A DNA stretch of 54,229 nucleotides, taken from positions 1 to 54,229 of the forward strand of contig NW_027122932.1 in the NCBI RefSeq assembly GCF_023973825.1, in the 5' to 3' direction. Of the stretch, positions 1-12,080 are shown piece by piece. Origin of the DNA: Plasmodium brasilianum. Lineage: Eukaryota > Apicomplexa > Aconoidasida > Haemosporida > Plasmodiidae. The notes beneath the pieces are model-generated. The model did no database searches. It saw only the letters and a program-made list of their open reading frames with translations, and had not been told where the DNA came from. The position numbers and the translations under genes were made by a program. The number at the start of each line of letters is the position of its first letter. Position 1 is the first letter of the stretch.

Positions 1-1291
1 AAAAATTATAATAATATACAGATATAATTCATATTATATAAATAAAATACATATAAATATTTTATATTAATATTTTTATTATAAATTTCTTCCCTTTCAC
101 TATACACACTAATTCGCATATATAACACTACTATTATCTATCACTTTATTATATTTTTACAAAGAAAAAAACATGCATGTATTATTTTAATAATTAAAAA
201 ATACTTTTTAAGAGCAAGTAAATGTGATATCTAAAATGCGTATTAAAATTATATTGTAATTTTCATATGATTCCATTAAAAAATATTTATTATGTAAAAT
301 TCAGTCACGAAAATTATTAATAAAACATTCATTTATGAAATAATATACCTTACACTTATATAATTTAGCGTTGTACAAAAAATATAGGGCTCATAAATTC
401 AACAAAATAAAACTTATGTGACCAAAAAAAAAAAAGTTATATACCTATGCATTATTTACAAATACATAATAAATAGTTTTTTAAATTTCATTTTATTTAG
501 ATATTAGCGTTATAAATATAAATGCATTATTAATTTTGAATAAAAAAATATATTCATAATTATATATATTTTTAAAATTATAGTAGCTCCTTCTTCCTAT
601 CGTTATATGCATGAAAAATAGAAAATATGTTCAAAAAAAAAATTAAATATATATTATTATATTTTAATAATAAACATATATATTTTTTGATTACCAATAA
701 TGATAACATAGATTCATACAGACATATATAAAATTTTATTACTATAAAACAAAATATGTATACATATCAACAAAACAAAATATATTAACTTTCTTTCATT
801 ATATAGCAAAGAGCATACATTTATTGATAATTTAAAACTAATAATATATTTTCTTAATAACCTGAAAAAATAATAATTTTGTACTAGAACAAGATATACT
901 ATAGAAATCACTTTTTAGTTAGAATAAAAAATATCAAAAAAATTCTATAAAATCATTTGAAATTTTCTATTATATATTAATTTTTATGTACAAGTATAGG
1001 GTTTTTATAAAAATGAATCTAAATAGGAAAAAAATATATTTATTATGACATATATATTTAACATAAAAAATACATTATGATAAGAATTCAAATACATTAA
1101 AACGTTAAAATTCACTAAAAAGATATGAATGTATTTTATTTTTGTGTGTAAAATATGGCGTGTATATGTAGGAGTAATTGCAAAATTTAGTTAATTATAG
1201 TTATTTTTAATAAATATATAAATAACGATATTGCGGATATTACTTCATATAAATTATTTCCTTATAAAAATAAATATATAATCTTATTTAC
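1..1291. other. AT-rich intergenic, 3' flank of A1
   Basis: I see no gene here. The sequence is low-complexity A/T with many stops in all frames. The part next to 1292 is the 3' flank of the minus-strand fam gene A1. No telomere-type GGGTTYA repeat is present, so the window does not reach a chromosome end on this side. Confidence 0.6.
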
Positions 1292-2283
1292 TTATCTTTT
1301 CCTGAACTTAATTTTTTCAAATTTTTTAACTTTTTTATGGTAGTATATAATCGCTAATACAAGTGTGGAACCTAATATAATGAAAGGTAAGACATAAATT
1401 AGATAAATCATAAAACTGCTTACATAAGATTCAGTTATGATCTTCACAGTCTTACTTTTACCACCATTAGTAGTTACCGTTTTTGTTACTGCTTTTCCCA
1501 TAGACTTTAAGAAATTACCTAAATAAGAAGTTCTCAGAAATTTATGTAAGTTCTTGAACCAATCAGGTGATAAGAGTTTCAATGCCTTAAACAACCATCT
1601 TTTAATTCCGTAAGAACAAGAATAATCCAATATAAGTGATATTAATAACAATACGAATATTAATAGAGGTAAAGCATGTCGTAATCCGTATTTTTTAAGT
1701 ATTATTTTTTTGTAAACCTTATCACTAATTGTCCTGTTCCTTTTAAGAAAATCAATATAATCCAGCTCTTTGAATATTTTTTTTTCTAAATGGGAATATT
1801 TTTTTGTTTCAAATATACAAGTTTTATTTTTCATAGACTGTTTATTATCTTCTTCATCTTTTGATAAAGCTCTATTTGATAGATTCATTTGTCTTGCGAC
1901 GCCCATTTCGTAATAAGATGTATCATTTTTCTCTCGTATTCCATTATTTGGTAACTGTTGCATTAATCTAACACTTCTTGAAAGTTTATTCTGCGAATTC
2001 TTTTCCAATAATCGATAATTTCTTCCATCCATTTTTATACCAAAATTGTGCATTTCTTCCAAATATTTGTTAAACGTATTCTAAAAAATTAAAGCACATA
2101 TTCGTAATTTAAAAGAAAATTTAATTTCATTATAACAAAAAGTATTAACAAAAAAAAGCATACAATATTCATGAATGACACAAATTTATTTTTAAAATAT
2201 TTTCTTACGAAATCATCATAAAATTGGCAAATAAAAGTTAAAAGGAAAAACGCGACAATTATAATAAATAGAATTAAATTCAT
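1292..2283 (-). CDS. fam-l-type exported two-TM protein (A1), 2 exons
   Basis: This is a two-exon gene on the minus strand. Exon 1 (2283-2209) encodes 25 residues starting MNLILF, a hydrophobic signal/recessed-signal segment ending CQFYDDF. The donor GTAAGA follows at 2208. Exon 2 (2080-1292) follows a TTTTTTAG acceptor in phase 0 and starts NTFNKYLEE. Predicted length is about 287 aa. Visible features are a PEXEL-like YRLLEK motif near residue 50, a charged central part, the conserved block FETKKYSHLEKKIFKELDY, a first membrane segment at about 160-180 (LPLLIFVLLLISLILDY), a variable loop, a second at about 247-270, and a basic tail ending KIKFRKR. This architecture is that of the P. malariae fam-l/fam-m superfamily; the choice of fam-l over fam-m is tentative. 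Unlike A3, exon 1 lacks the usual MEKKIK start, because an in-frame stop lies shortly upstream of the ATG. The gene looks intact. Export to the infected erythrocyte is inferred from the family. Confidence 0.85.
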
Positions 2284-3640
2284 TATTGTTTTTTTAAGTC
2301 TAATTATTTATATTTTAATATATCCATAAAAGAATAAATTGACATTATTATAATATTAATTTAATGACAATGGAGAATTTTTTATTTATTTTTTTATTAT
2401 TTTTCATTTATTTCTAAATACATAACACAACATATATAAATATAATTTTTTTTTTTTTTTTGACAATACCAAAAAATAAAAATAGCTTTAAATATATATT
2501 ATACAATTTCTATCTTAATTTTATTTTTTAAAAGATAATTTTGTTTAAAACAAAAGTATTTTAATGTATTCATAATAATTCAGAATATATTATTAAATTA
2601 TTTAATAGAATAATTAAATAGTTCTTTCTATTAGATCTTTTAAAAATAAAAAAACATATAAAAGTTCTTTATATTTCTAAATATTGAGATGATGTAGAAT
2701 ATGACGTGTAAATAATATAGAATATGTAGAATATATAACGTATATAATATACGTAATACGCCATTCTCTACATTGAAATGATGACTAATTTTTACAATGT
2801 TTTGTTATTATTATTATTCTATAAATATTATATATCAGAAAAGACTATTATTATTGTGTCATTTTATTAATAAAGTTATAATAAGGATAAATATAAAAAT
2901 CAAAAATTTTGCATAGCATTATATGATATATTAATTATAAAAATATCGTTCTTAAATAGTCCGTAATATATTTAAAATATTGAATCTATAAAATACAACA
3001 AAATGTAAAAAACTATTTATATCTTAATGGTATATAAATTATAATTTTTTATTTTTTTAATAATTTTTTAAATTTCTTGTTTTAAATAATATATAGTTTA
3101 TACTATTTAGCGTAAACAAAATATTTTAAAGCTATATTCTTAATTTATTATTTTATTTTTTATAAAATATATATATATATAAAAGAAATATTAATGTAAT
3201 CTGATGAACAATATAATAAACTTCAAAATATAAAGTAATTTTTAAATATATATAATATTATTATTATTATTTTTTCAAAACATAATTAAAAGTACCTTTC
3301 CCCCAAATAATTCAGTTCTTAGGCATACGTTTTTACATATGTTAGTCGTAATTTTTTTTTTTTTTATTTTGTCTTCATCAGGAACCATATATAGACAATT
3401 TATACTATAATTTCCTTATGTTCTTTCCGTTCGAATATTTTCTTATACATACACCTTACTATACTTTTCTCGATTACCTTATAGTTTTTTCAATAGTAAC
3501 TTTCCTTTTAATTTATATAAATTCACTTTTTTAAACTAAATTAACTCTTCATTACAATTATCACACTTCAAAAATATATTCACCTTGACAAAGGGTTCTT
3601 CAATTATATATATATAAAATTATTTCTGTTCATTATGTTT
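2284..3640. other. 5' flank of A1
   Basis: This is the upstream region of A1 with no coding signal. It contains the two elements shared with the other fam loci, at about 2.69 and 3.17 kb. A T-rich stretch with longer mixed-base words starts near 3.29 kb and leads into the decayed STP1-like sequence on the minus strand. Confidence 0.5.
2675..2745 (-). promoter_or_regulatory. Conserved fam upstream element, A1 copy
   Basis: Word cluster TAAATATTGAG...TGTAGAAT...ATAGAATATGTAGAATATA lies about 400 bp upstream of the A1 ATG. Related clusters rich in GTAGA and GAATAT occur at nearly the same distance in front of B1, A2, B2 and A3. This is shared 5' flank; a role in transcription or as a transcript landmark is inference. 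Confidence 0.4.
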
Positions 3641-3649
3641 AGAATAATT

Positions 3650-4520
3650 CCTTTATGTCTTCCAAAGCATCTGAAAGATTTTAATTTTTATCAATATATT
3701 CTATTCTCTTCATATGTTTGATGGGTAAATATAAAAAAATTTTATTTGTTCAACGTATATGCTTTATTAATGCATTCTTTTAATATTATTATATATATCA
3801 TTACAAATATTTCCGTTGGTATTTTTATTTTACAATTATGTAATTCTTTAAAAACTCATTTATCTTCGAAACTTCCTATAATTGTCGTTAACATACTTTA
3901 TTGAACTCCGTTACCACTTATATGTATTTCTCTCTTATATATCTTAATCAATTAGTTAAATCATTCATTTAGGATATTATTCCATCATGAGTACTTCCTG
4001 AATTATCCATTTTTTTCATGTATATTTTTACATTACTTTTATAAAATGTAAAGGAGTTGTATTTACAGTTATTAACGTTCTTTTAAGCACATTTATATCT
4101 ATATGTTTTCTTATTTAATCTTTCTGTGTATTCTTTAAAGTATGTAATTTCCCTTATTTTTTCATGATCATTTTTTTCCATAGTTCGTTTAATATTTGAA
4201 CAATAAATTAATATTCCATAACTAATTTTTTAAATTCAAATTAAACTCACTAAAATATTCATAGTTGTTTTTTTCTTACATTTTGCAAGGAATACTACAT
4301 ATATTTCGAAGAAATGTCTCTTGCTCATCACTAATTTATCAATTTTGTATTTATCTAGTACTTTCATATGTACATCCATATTACGTTATTTGTGCGTTTT
4401 TTTTTCCTATATATATTTTTATATTTATATATGGCCATATCTCGATTTCAGCTACTTCTCTAATATCAACAACATGATAAACGTTTGGATATTTTCAAGC
4501 TTTTTCAAAAGAACATTATG
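3650..4520 (-). pseudogene. Decayed STP1-like gene fragment (WRD-side region)
   Basis: Reading the minus strand from about 4.39 kb gives KKTHK...RNMDVHMKVLDKYKIDK, then HFFEIYVVFLAKCKKKTTMNI. This aligns without gaps to the post-membrane region of the STP1 pseudogene at 41.6 kb (GHMEVLNESRDNVF, then DFLALCLENFAKEEYKSYTNL). HM, VL, F, AK, K, T and N fall at the same spacing. Further downstream (4.2-3.7 kb), weaker matches such as ILNELWKK and IIILKECINKAYTLNK recall the C-terminal part of the same family. Many in-frame stops and frame changes make it a dead relic. It lies on the strand of the flanking fam genes, between A1 and B1. Its limits are approximate, and the upstream ectodomain is not recognisable. 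Confidence 0.6.
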
Positions 4521-6204
4521 CACTTATTATTAATAAATTATGATATTTTTATCTTTTTTTAAAATTCTTTATTAATTATAAGAGTAAATAATGAACTTAA
4601 TAATTTCTGGTTAGATTTTTATTTAGAAGAGGTTTTTTATATAAAGTATTCTATAAGGAGCAAAATTATACAAAAGCTCTTATATTATGTTAAAAGCACT
4701 GGAGAATTTTATTTTTATACTTAATAGTATGTAAAAATATACATTTTTTTATTCTTTAACATTTTATATTTAAATAAAAGATACTAATATAGAATAAATA
4801 ATATACATTTTTCCTTTTATAATGTAACCATACCTTAGGGAATAACATATGTACTAAAAAAGTAAATTAGCATTTGTTCTGAAACAATGTGTTAATATAA
4901 ATTAATTAATTTACAATAAAAGTTTAATTTATATTTTTTAAATAGAAATGTATTAATCATATTTTATGCACTTTCATATAACATATGTCAATCTTTATAT
5001 AAGTATAATTATCTACATTGTAAATGAAAAAGAAATATTAATACATGAAAAAATATATCAGACAAACCATAAATAATATTATATTAATAATTATTTCATG
5101 AGAAAGTATATGATAGGTGATATTTTATACATACGTACATTTAAAAGGAGAAAAATAATGATTATTATGTATCTTTATAAATAATTAGTAAACTTATAAA
5201 AAATTTTCAAAGAATCATATGTAAATAATAAAAAATACTAAAATAAAAGAATGAAAATATAAAATTAAAGATTACTAGAGCTTTTAATAAAATGAAAATA
5301 ATTACTAAAAATGAGCAGCATGAACTATTATAATTTATAGTATACAATTACAAGGACAATTTCTTTTTTTAATTACCATCAATAATTATGCATAATAAAG
5401 GGTTTATTGAATTAAGATAAAAACAAAAAATATAATTATTGATATGATTAAAATGCATATTATTAATGAGTTAAGGTAATTCTTAATTTATCCTTATAAT
5501 CAAAAAGTTATATATTGTAGTTATATAATTACTTAACCAATGTAATTGTAGAAGAGGCATTTTCAACATACCTTTTTTGCTAAAAATAAAAATTCTGTCT
5601 TATACGAGAACAAAATACCTATAATTTTTTTTTATTGGTAATATATTTATTCATTAGTTATAAAATTGTTTCTAAGAAATAATAAATGGTAATTGTAGTT
5701 AATTCAAAATTTGTATTAATTAAATAAAAAAAATTTTAATTATATCAATGAGATGTTATACGACGGATAAATAAATAATATTAAAAAAAAAAAGAAAAGT
5801 ATTTCATAAAATGATCTACAAATATCTGAATACAATTAATTCATTAATTTAATATATTAATGATACAAAAAGATAAATTAAAGAGATAGCTCGTTTATAT
5901 ATTAATTTTCAGTATAATATATATTTAAGCTATTTTAACAAAACTGAATTAATTGCAATATTAATAACAATAATAAAATTATAAATTTTCTTATGTCTTC
6001 ATTTAATTTAAATATTTAAGATCCTCAAGTTATTAAGCATTTATAAATAATTTATTATTAAAGACTGTGTTTATATACATTTATAGCATGAGTTTTACAC
6101 AATGCTAAAAAAACTAGCACTTTGAATTATTTTTAAAATAAATATGTTCTGCTGAATATTTCTCAAAAACTGAATTTTGTATAATAAATATTAAGTCTTT
6201 TTCT

Positions 6205-6245
<41 letters not shown>

Positions 6246-6735
6246 CAATGTACCAATAAACACTCATTTCCTCATGTAGAATATAAGTGAAGGCACATAT
6301 ATTTTTAATTAAAAATAGTTAATTTTTTTAAAAACCTGAATAAATAATAAAATTAGACCACAATAATATATGAAATAAAAAGAACAACAGTTTATTACAA
6401 ATATATATCATAATACATCCACAAAATTGTTTGAATTGTACAATTATAATTCATTTTGAAGCATAAAACTATATATCCAAAGAAATATAATTAAATATAC
6501 AAATATATATATTATAACGTAATATTTATCTATGATGCAACATATAATTAAAATACAAGTTCCAAAACAATAAGACATTCAAATAAACAAATAAAAGTAA
6601 AACATATATTTCAATTATCATATATTAAAAAGTTCACGTGCCCAAGTTCAGTTATAGTACAATGGAAATTATTAAAATTATTTCGTCACATTGAGGAATT
6701 CTTTACAGAAAAATAAATATTTCTAATTATACCTT
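4521..6735. other. Intergenic between STP1 relic and B1
   Basis: No supported gene. The sequence is AT-rich with a (TA)n/T17 tract at about 6213-6245. The ectodomain of the STP1 relic may have lain near 4.5-5.7 kb, but I see no convincing protein match there. The last few hundred bases are the 3' flank of B1. Confidence 0.5.
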
Positions 6736-7621
6736 TTACTCCGTCATTAATTTAATTTTATTATATTTTTCATTATTTCTTAAGATCTTGTATATTCCAA
6801 TAACAAGCATAACAGATAATGTAATCATAATTACGCTAAATAATGCTAAATAAATATAAAATTGTTGATGCTTCTTCAACTCATCTAAAGTCTTATACAA
6901 AGTACCTAATAATGGAGCACTTTTAATATTATCCTTTATACTACTCCAAAACGGGAATGTTGGCAATACTGCTAATCCTACTCCAAACAACAAAAAAATA
7001 AAAAATTGAGCAACTCCGAAACCGTAACTTCTAAATTTTATTTTTTTTAAAGCTATGTCACAAACTCTTCTATTTCGTTCAACAAAATTATCATAATTTT
7101 TCTTGTTTATCCATTTTTTTTCAAAATGGAAATGTTTTCCATCGAACATTCCACTATTATAATCCACAACTTCTGTATAATATTGCCCCTTATTTAATAA
7201 ATTTCTATTAAATTTTTTGTTCTTTTTGTTAGCCCATTTTTCACTACTAGATACATAATTTTTTTCGCACCTTTCATTATGTAGTGAATCCACTTTTAAA
7301 AGCGCAATATTTGAATCCTTATTTAGTTTATATTTTGCTAATAATCGATATTTTTTTATACCTAATTTTCTATCATTATTGTAGTTGTCATATAAATATT
7401 TGTTAAACTTTCCCTAAAAAATTAATGTATTATTAATTTAAATAATAAATAATTTATGTTATAAAACAGTATTAATAAAAATAATATACTAAGAATATTT
7501 AAAATAAATATTTCCTTATATATTATTTTTTCATTACGTTATTGCTAAGATCACATATCCAAGTTAAACCTATGAAAGCATATATTTTAATAAACAAGAA
7601 TAACTTAATTTTATGTTCCAT
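6736..7621 (-). CDS. fam-m-type exported two-TM protein (B1), 2 exons
   Basis: Exon 1 (7621-7538) encodes MEHKIKLFLF...LTWICDLSNN, the canonical 28-residue hydrophobic leader, followed by donor GTAATG. Exon 2 (7413-6736) follows acceptor TTTTTTAG in phase 0 and starts GKFNKYLYDN. Predicted length is about 253 aa with no internal stop. Features in order: PEXEL-like YRLLAK, a charged region, the B-type block GMFDGKHFHFEKKWINKK, KKIKFRSYGFG, a first membrane segment (FFIFLLFGVGLAVLP), a variable linker, a second membrane segment (LALFSVIMITLSVMLVIGIY), and tail NNEKYNKIKLMTE. The family is the P. malariae fam-l/fam-m superfamily; the fam-m assignment is tentative. An export or red-cell surface role is inferred from the family. 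It pairs with A1 downstream on the same strand, as expected for fam doublets. It appears intact. Confidence 0.87.
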
Positions 7622-7974
7622 AATAAAGGTCTTTAATATTCTAATATATAAAGTAAGTAAAAATTAACAATATTAATATAATATATTTTTAATGATAAAA
7701 TGCATTATTAGTTTCTATATATTAAATTTGATAGTCCTTTGTAAATACCTAATAAAATATATTAAGTGTAATACATTTTATTACAAGGACAAAAAAAGTT
7801 TTTAGAACATATAATAAATTATTTACATAATTTTATTTTAATATATATCATTTATTCAATAATAAAATAATCTTATTTCATTGAAAAATATTCAAAAATA
7901 AAAAATAAAATAATTATGTAATATAGTGTAGTAATTAAAAAATTTTATTATTAAAACTTTTTAAAATAAAAAAA

Positions 7975-8035
7975 TATTTCTAAATATTTATATGTAGAGA
8001 GTGTATATAGATTATAGATAATATATAACATAGAT
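7975..8035 (-). promoter_or_regulatory. Conserved fam upstream element, B1 copy
   Basis: The sequence TTTCTAAATATTTATATG then TAGAGAGTGTATATAG sits about 370 bp upstream of the B1 ATG. It matches the A1 cluster in wording and position. A regulatory role is inferred only from this shared position. Confidence 0.4.
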
Positions 8036-9320
8036 AATTAATTCATCCTAATAGTAATAGAATAATTACTATTTCATAAATGTTACAAATTAATAATTTT
8101 TATTTTATATAAGTTATGTTTTTGAAATTTTTTTATTATTTCATGAAATGTATTAATTATTATTATAATAGTAACAATAGATGAAAATAACAATATATGA
8201 CATATCGTTCTGTGTTATTAATATTACCTCCCTCAGTTACTAGGCGAAAATATGCATTCTTGTTTGTTTTATAACATATTTTAAAATAATAAACACAATA
8301 AATAATATATGATAAAATATATATTTTAAGACTAATTAAAGATTCATCTTTTATTATTACAGTATAAATTTTAATTATATATATTTTATACTATAATTTT
8401 TAAATTAAAGATTTTTAATTTTACAAACATAATTTTTTTTATTTTATTTACATATATATATATATATTTATGTGTATTTTGATGAAATTAGATTAAAGAA
8501 AAAAAAGTGACGATATACATAAATTATATTATAAAATATAATAGAATCAAAAAGTTCTTAATCTAAATATGTATTAGTTTAATTCAATCAAGAATAAAAA
8601 TACATATTTTTTGATTATTGAATTATTTTATACTAAATTGTTAAGTGATTCCTACGTAGTACAATTAAGCAATTGTAACAAGAATGTAATATATGTATTT
8701 AATCTTTCTTTCATTAGTAGAAATCTGTAATACACAAATTAATAATATTCTACTAACGTATCCCCTTGAATTTAAAACTGTACTAAAGAAAATTTTTTAA
8801 TATCCTTCCTTTAGTCATAATCCTAGTACAAAATCCTTATGTATGTATATAAATCAAATGCATAAAAAATATTATTTCGTAAAATATCATAACTTTATAT
8901 ATTTATAAAGAAAAAAACAATTAATGTTCTTACTACAATTTTCATTAACAAAAAGACCAATATTTCTTTTGTATTTATTTACAAATATTAAATTCAAGAT
9001 GCTGAGTTTTAGCTGTATTTATGCTAATAAATGTAATTCTTAATATTTTTCTTGGATATGTAATACATTTTCAATAGTATGTACCTCAAGTTTAACAAAT
9101 TAAATAGTAATATTAATCTTAATTTTATTTTTAAAATTACAATAGAGCAGTTTTAAAAAATTAGAGGTATTTACTGTAAAAAGCTCATAAATAAAATTCA
9201 CAAAAAATCATATAACCTATCCTTATATAAGTAATCCTTATATACATAATAGAGAGTAATATTTTAATTATAACATTAAATAGCTTATAAAATTAGTAAA
9301 ATAACTATTAAACATGTATG

Positions 9321-9323
<3 letters not shown>

Positions 9324-9356
<33 letters not shown>
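9324..9356. repeat. (AT)n microsatellite
   Basis: An uninterrupted TA dinucleotide run of 33 bases, directly visible. Confidence 0.95.
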
Positions 9357-9358
<2 letters not shown>

Positions 9359-9971
9359 AATGACTATTGCAATACATTTATATTTTTAAAAGGAAGTGTA
9401 GTGTTTGAAAAAATTCTTAGACATTAATATAAATTAATTATATTTTTCCATATATCTAAGTTTCCATTAATTTTCTAGTAAAAGCATAAAGAAAAAATTC
9501 ATTAAATAACAAATGTATAAATAATCATCTATATATAATGATGTCATAAGTACAAATAAAATTTATCCTTAAAATTTACTTAAATATTATATTATGAATA
9601 ACTTAATTTCATTATATATATTTTACTCATTTTAACTATATACATGTAGTTTCAGAAAGAAGAAAATAAGTAATTTCTGTATTATGCATTTCAATAATAG
9701 ACTAACTTTGGTTCAAATATATATTAGCTACATAGTGTCGATAACAAATATTTATATTAATCGTCTATTATAGATATATAAGTAATATTTATTGAAAATA
9801 ATTAACGTCATATATAATATAACATAAATAATAAGATATAAATCTGAATATAAGTCACTCATTTAATTCAATTATTTTATAAATTATTATATTCTTAAGG
9901 AGCTATTAATATTTCATTCTAATAAGTAGAATTATATTAGTACATATGAATATATCCTAAATAAAATATCG

Positions 9972-10004
<33 letters not shown>

Positions 10005-10009
10005 TATAA
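9972..10009. repeat. A-tract plus (AT)n microsatellite
   Basis: A run of about 17 A residues passes directly into a TA dinucleotide run. Confidence 0.95.
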
Positions 10010-10149
10010 TAAAAATATTTTGGCATTTAGTTTTGTAATATGAATTTATCATTATAATTTTTATTTCAAAATAGTGCTTGTTAAAAATATATTAATATAA
10101 AAAATAAATATGTAACCAAAAAAAAAAAAAAAAAATTAACAAAAATAAT

Positions 10150-12080
10150 AGTAAAATTTTCTCTATTCTGCTCTATCTTGTAAATGAATTAATTATTTAT
10201 ATACATAATTACATGCCAGAGTTGTTTATATGCAGTCTGCATTAATACATATATACATTTCCTAATGTGCTTATTTTTTGGTGTAGAACATTATAAACAT
10301 GGGTATCTACGAGTAATTTCACGTCAGAATATTTATACATATATTCATATATAAAGGGTGCTACTTCGATTTAGACTAAATTAAATTTTACATTTGTCTT
10401 TATACGTTTGCATTTTTTACATTCTTGTTTCATATTTCCCAGTTCTTACAATAAATGTACAATATAAAAAACCCTCTAAAAAAATTATCTATAAATGTAT
10501 TCAAAAGTTTACAATTTGGACGCGATATAGAATAGGGATACACTTGAATTATTAATTTTTACAAATTAATTTAAACAACTTCCTGTATAGGTCGATTAAT
10601 GTATATTTTTGTTCTTAATCGTTTTAATTATTAACAATATTAAGAAAGCATCTCTTTCAATAAACTTCATGCATTGCTGATATTCTCCTTTTCGTTCATA
10701 AGAATTTTATCATATGTTTTATACTTTCCTATTCATATAAACATACAATTACATGCAAATAACTAAAACGGGAGAACATCAGAAGGTAGTCAGAGACATA
10801 ACGAGTGAATAAATTTTCAAAACACAACATTTGTATATATATATTTATTTATTTACGTGCTTCCTGTTATGACTTTTCAATATAAACAATCTAACACGCG
10901 CAAGAAAAGCTAGTACATGAAAAAAAAAAAAAATATATATAAACATGCTATATGCATACGTAAGCATAGATCTATGAATAATGATATTCGATGAGAATAC
11001 ACAACATGAACGAAATTGGTAACCCATATTTTTTCATTTATTTATATACTTAAAATTACTTAATGACGATAAATACCCTATTCGATATATTTTATTTTAA
11101 ATGATTTTAATATACTTTGGTGTCTTTATAGATGTATTCTTCTTATGAGATCTTTCGTTCGTTTCACATATGTACGGTACAACATAAAAAAAAATCTACA
11201 TATATATATATATATATGAAGCTCATCCATCAAAAGGAACTGCAATAATGATTTCATAAAACGAAATAGATAAATGAAGTTGTAAAAAATATATTTTATT
11301 TGTTTTATTAGTTATTATTATTTTTATGTACCGTCTGTTTACGCAGGAAAACACGCCTCTATCAACCGTATTATAAATATAGATAAATAATTCAATATAT
11401 TTTTCAAGTTTAAAAAAAAAAATACGTCTTTTAAAATGTATAAATATACATGTATTAAAATATATAAATGGATACATTACATTATGTAAGTATACATATT
11501 TATATATAGGCACGCGCCCATGCGCATTAACATACATGTATGTTCATCGCCAATGTATATATACATGGTATATCATAATAGATGACATATATAAATTTTT
11601 TGAAAACAATAGTTATCAACTTTTGTATCTTTAATTCCCAACAAATTATATAATTAATTGCTCAATTTTTCTATTTTTCACCCTTTCATTCATGCTAAGG
11701 AAAGAAAAAATAATTTAGGAAAATGTTGTAAAGAGATACACAACCATTTTATTTCTGTCTCCTTTTCATAAAACACTTGTGTGTATATCCATTTTCCTTT
11801 TTAGAAAAACATCTTTGTAATTCCTGTTTAAACTTAAAAAAAAACGGAAAAAAAAAATTATCTTAAAATGTCCAACTATACATATACATTGTGTATCAGT
11901 ATTAATCATATTTTATTATATTTTACTTTTTTTTATTTTGCTGGAGCCAATTTTCCATGGCCTTATCAGATAATGTTTATTTCCTTTTTTATTCCTTCTT
12001 TTTTAACATAACCTTCTTTCAGGATGATTAATTTATCTTTATAAAGATATAGTTATTCTATAAAAAGAAAGCGTATAATT
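10150..12080. other. Higher-complexity unassigned block
   Basis: This stretch has more mixed words and more G/C than its surroundings, for example GCACGCGCCCATGCGC near 11.51 kb and GGGAGAACATCAGAAGG near 10.77 kb. Short minus-strand open stretches exist (about 10.85-11.03 and 11.22-11.54 kb). They are rich in I/Y/F, have no recognised domain and are not convincing genes. Around 11.7-12.05 kb the minus strand reads charged segments such as EGYVKKEGIKKEI and DKAMENWLQQNKKK that could be remains of an old gene. I cannot assign it. Confidence 0.3.

Larger units (their letters stand above)
7622..10150. other. 5' flank of B1 and low-complexity DNA
   Basis: No gene is supported. The first 1 kb is the B1 upstream flank with elements at about 8.0 and 8.45 kb matching the other fam loci. 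An (AT)n microsatellite lies at 9324-9356 and an A17(TA)n tract at 9972-10009. Confidence 0.5.

Noticed and set aside
714..911. 65-codon minus-strand open frame
   Set aside because: Composed of I/Y/F/L typical of translated AT-rich DNA, with no splice partner, no family match and no counterpart behind the other fam genes.
4265..4533. Plus-strand open frames over 4.27-4.53 kb
   Set aside because: They lie antisense to the minus-strand STP1-like relic, which explains the long open stretch.
11223..11537. 104-codon minus-strand open frame
   Set aside because: Longest open frame in its block, but the composition is low-complexity (Y/I/F/K) and no domain, leader or paralogue is visible. Kept only as part of the unassigned block.
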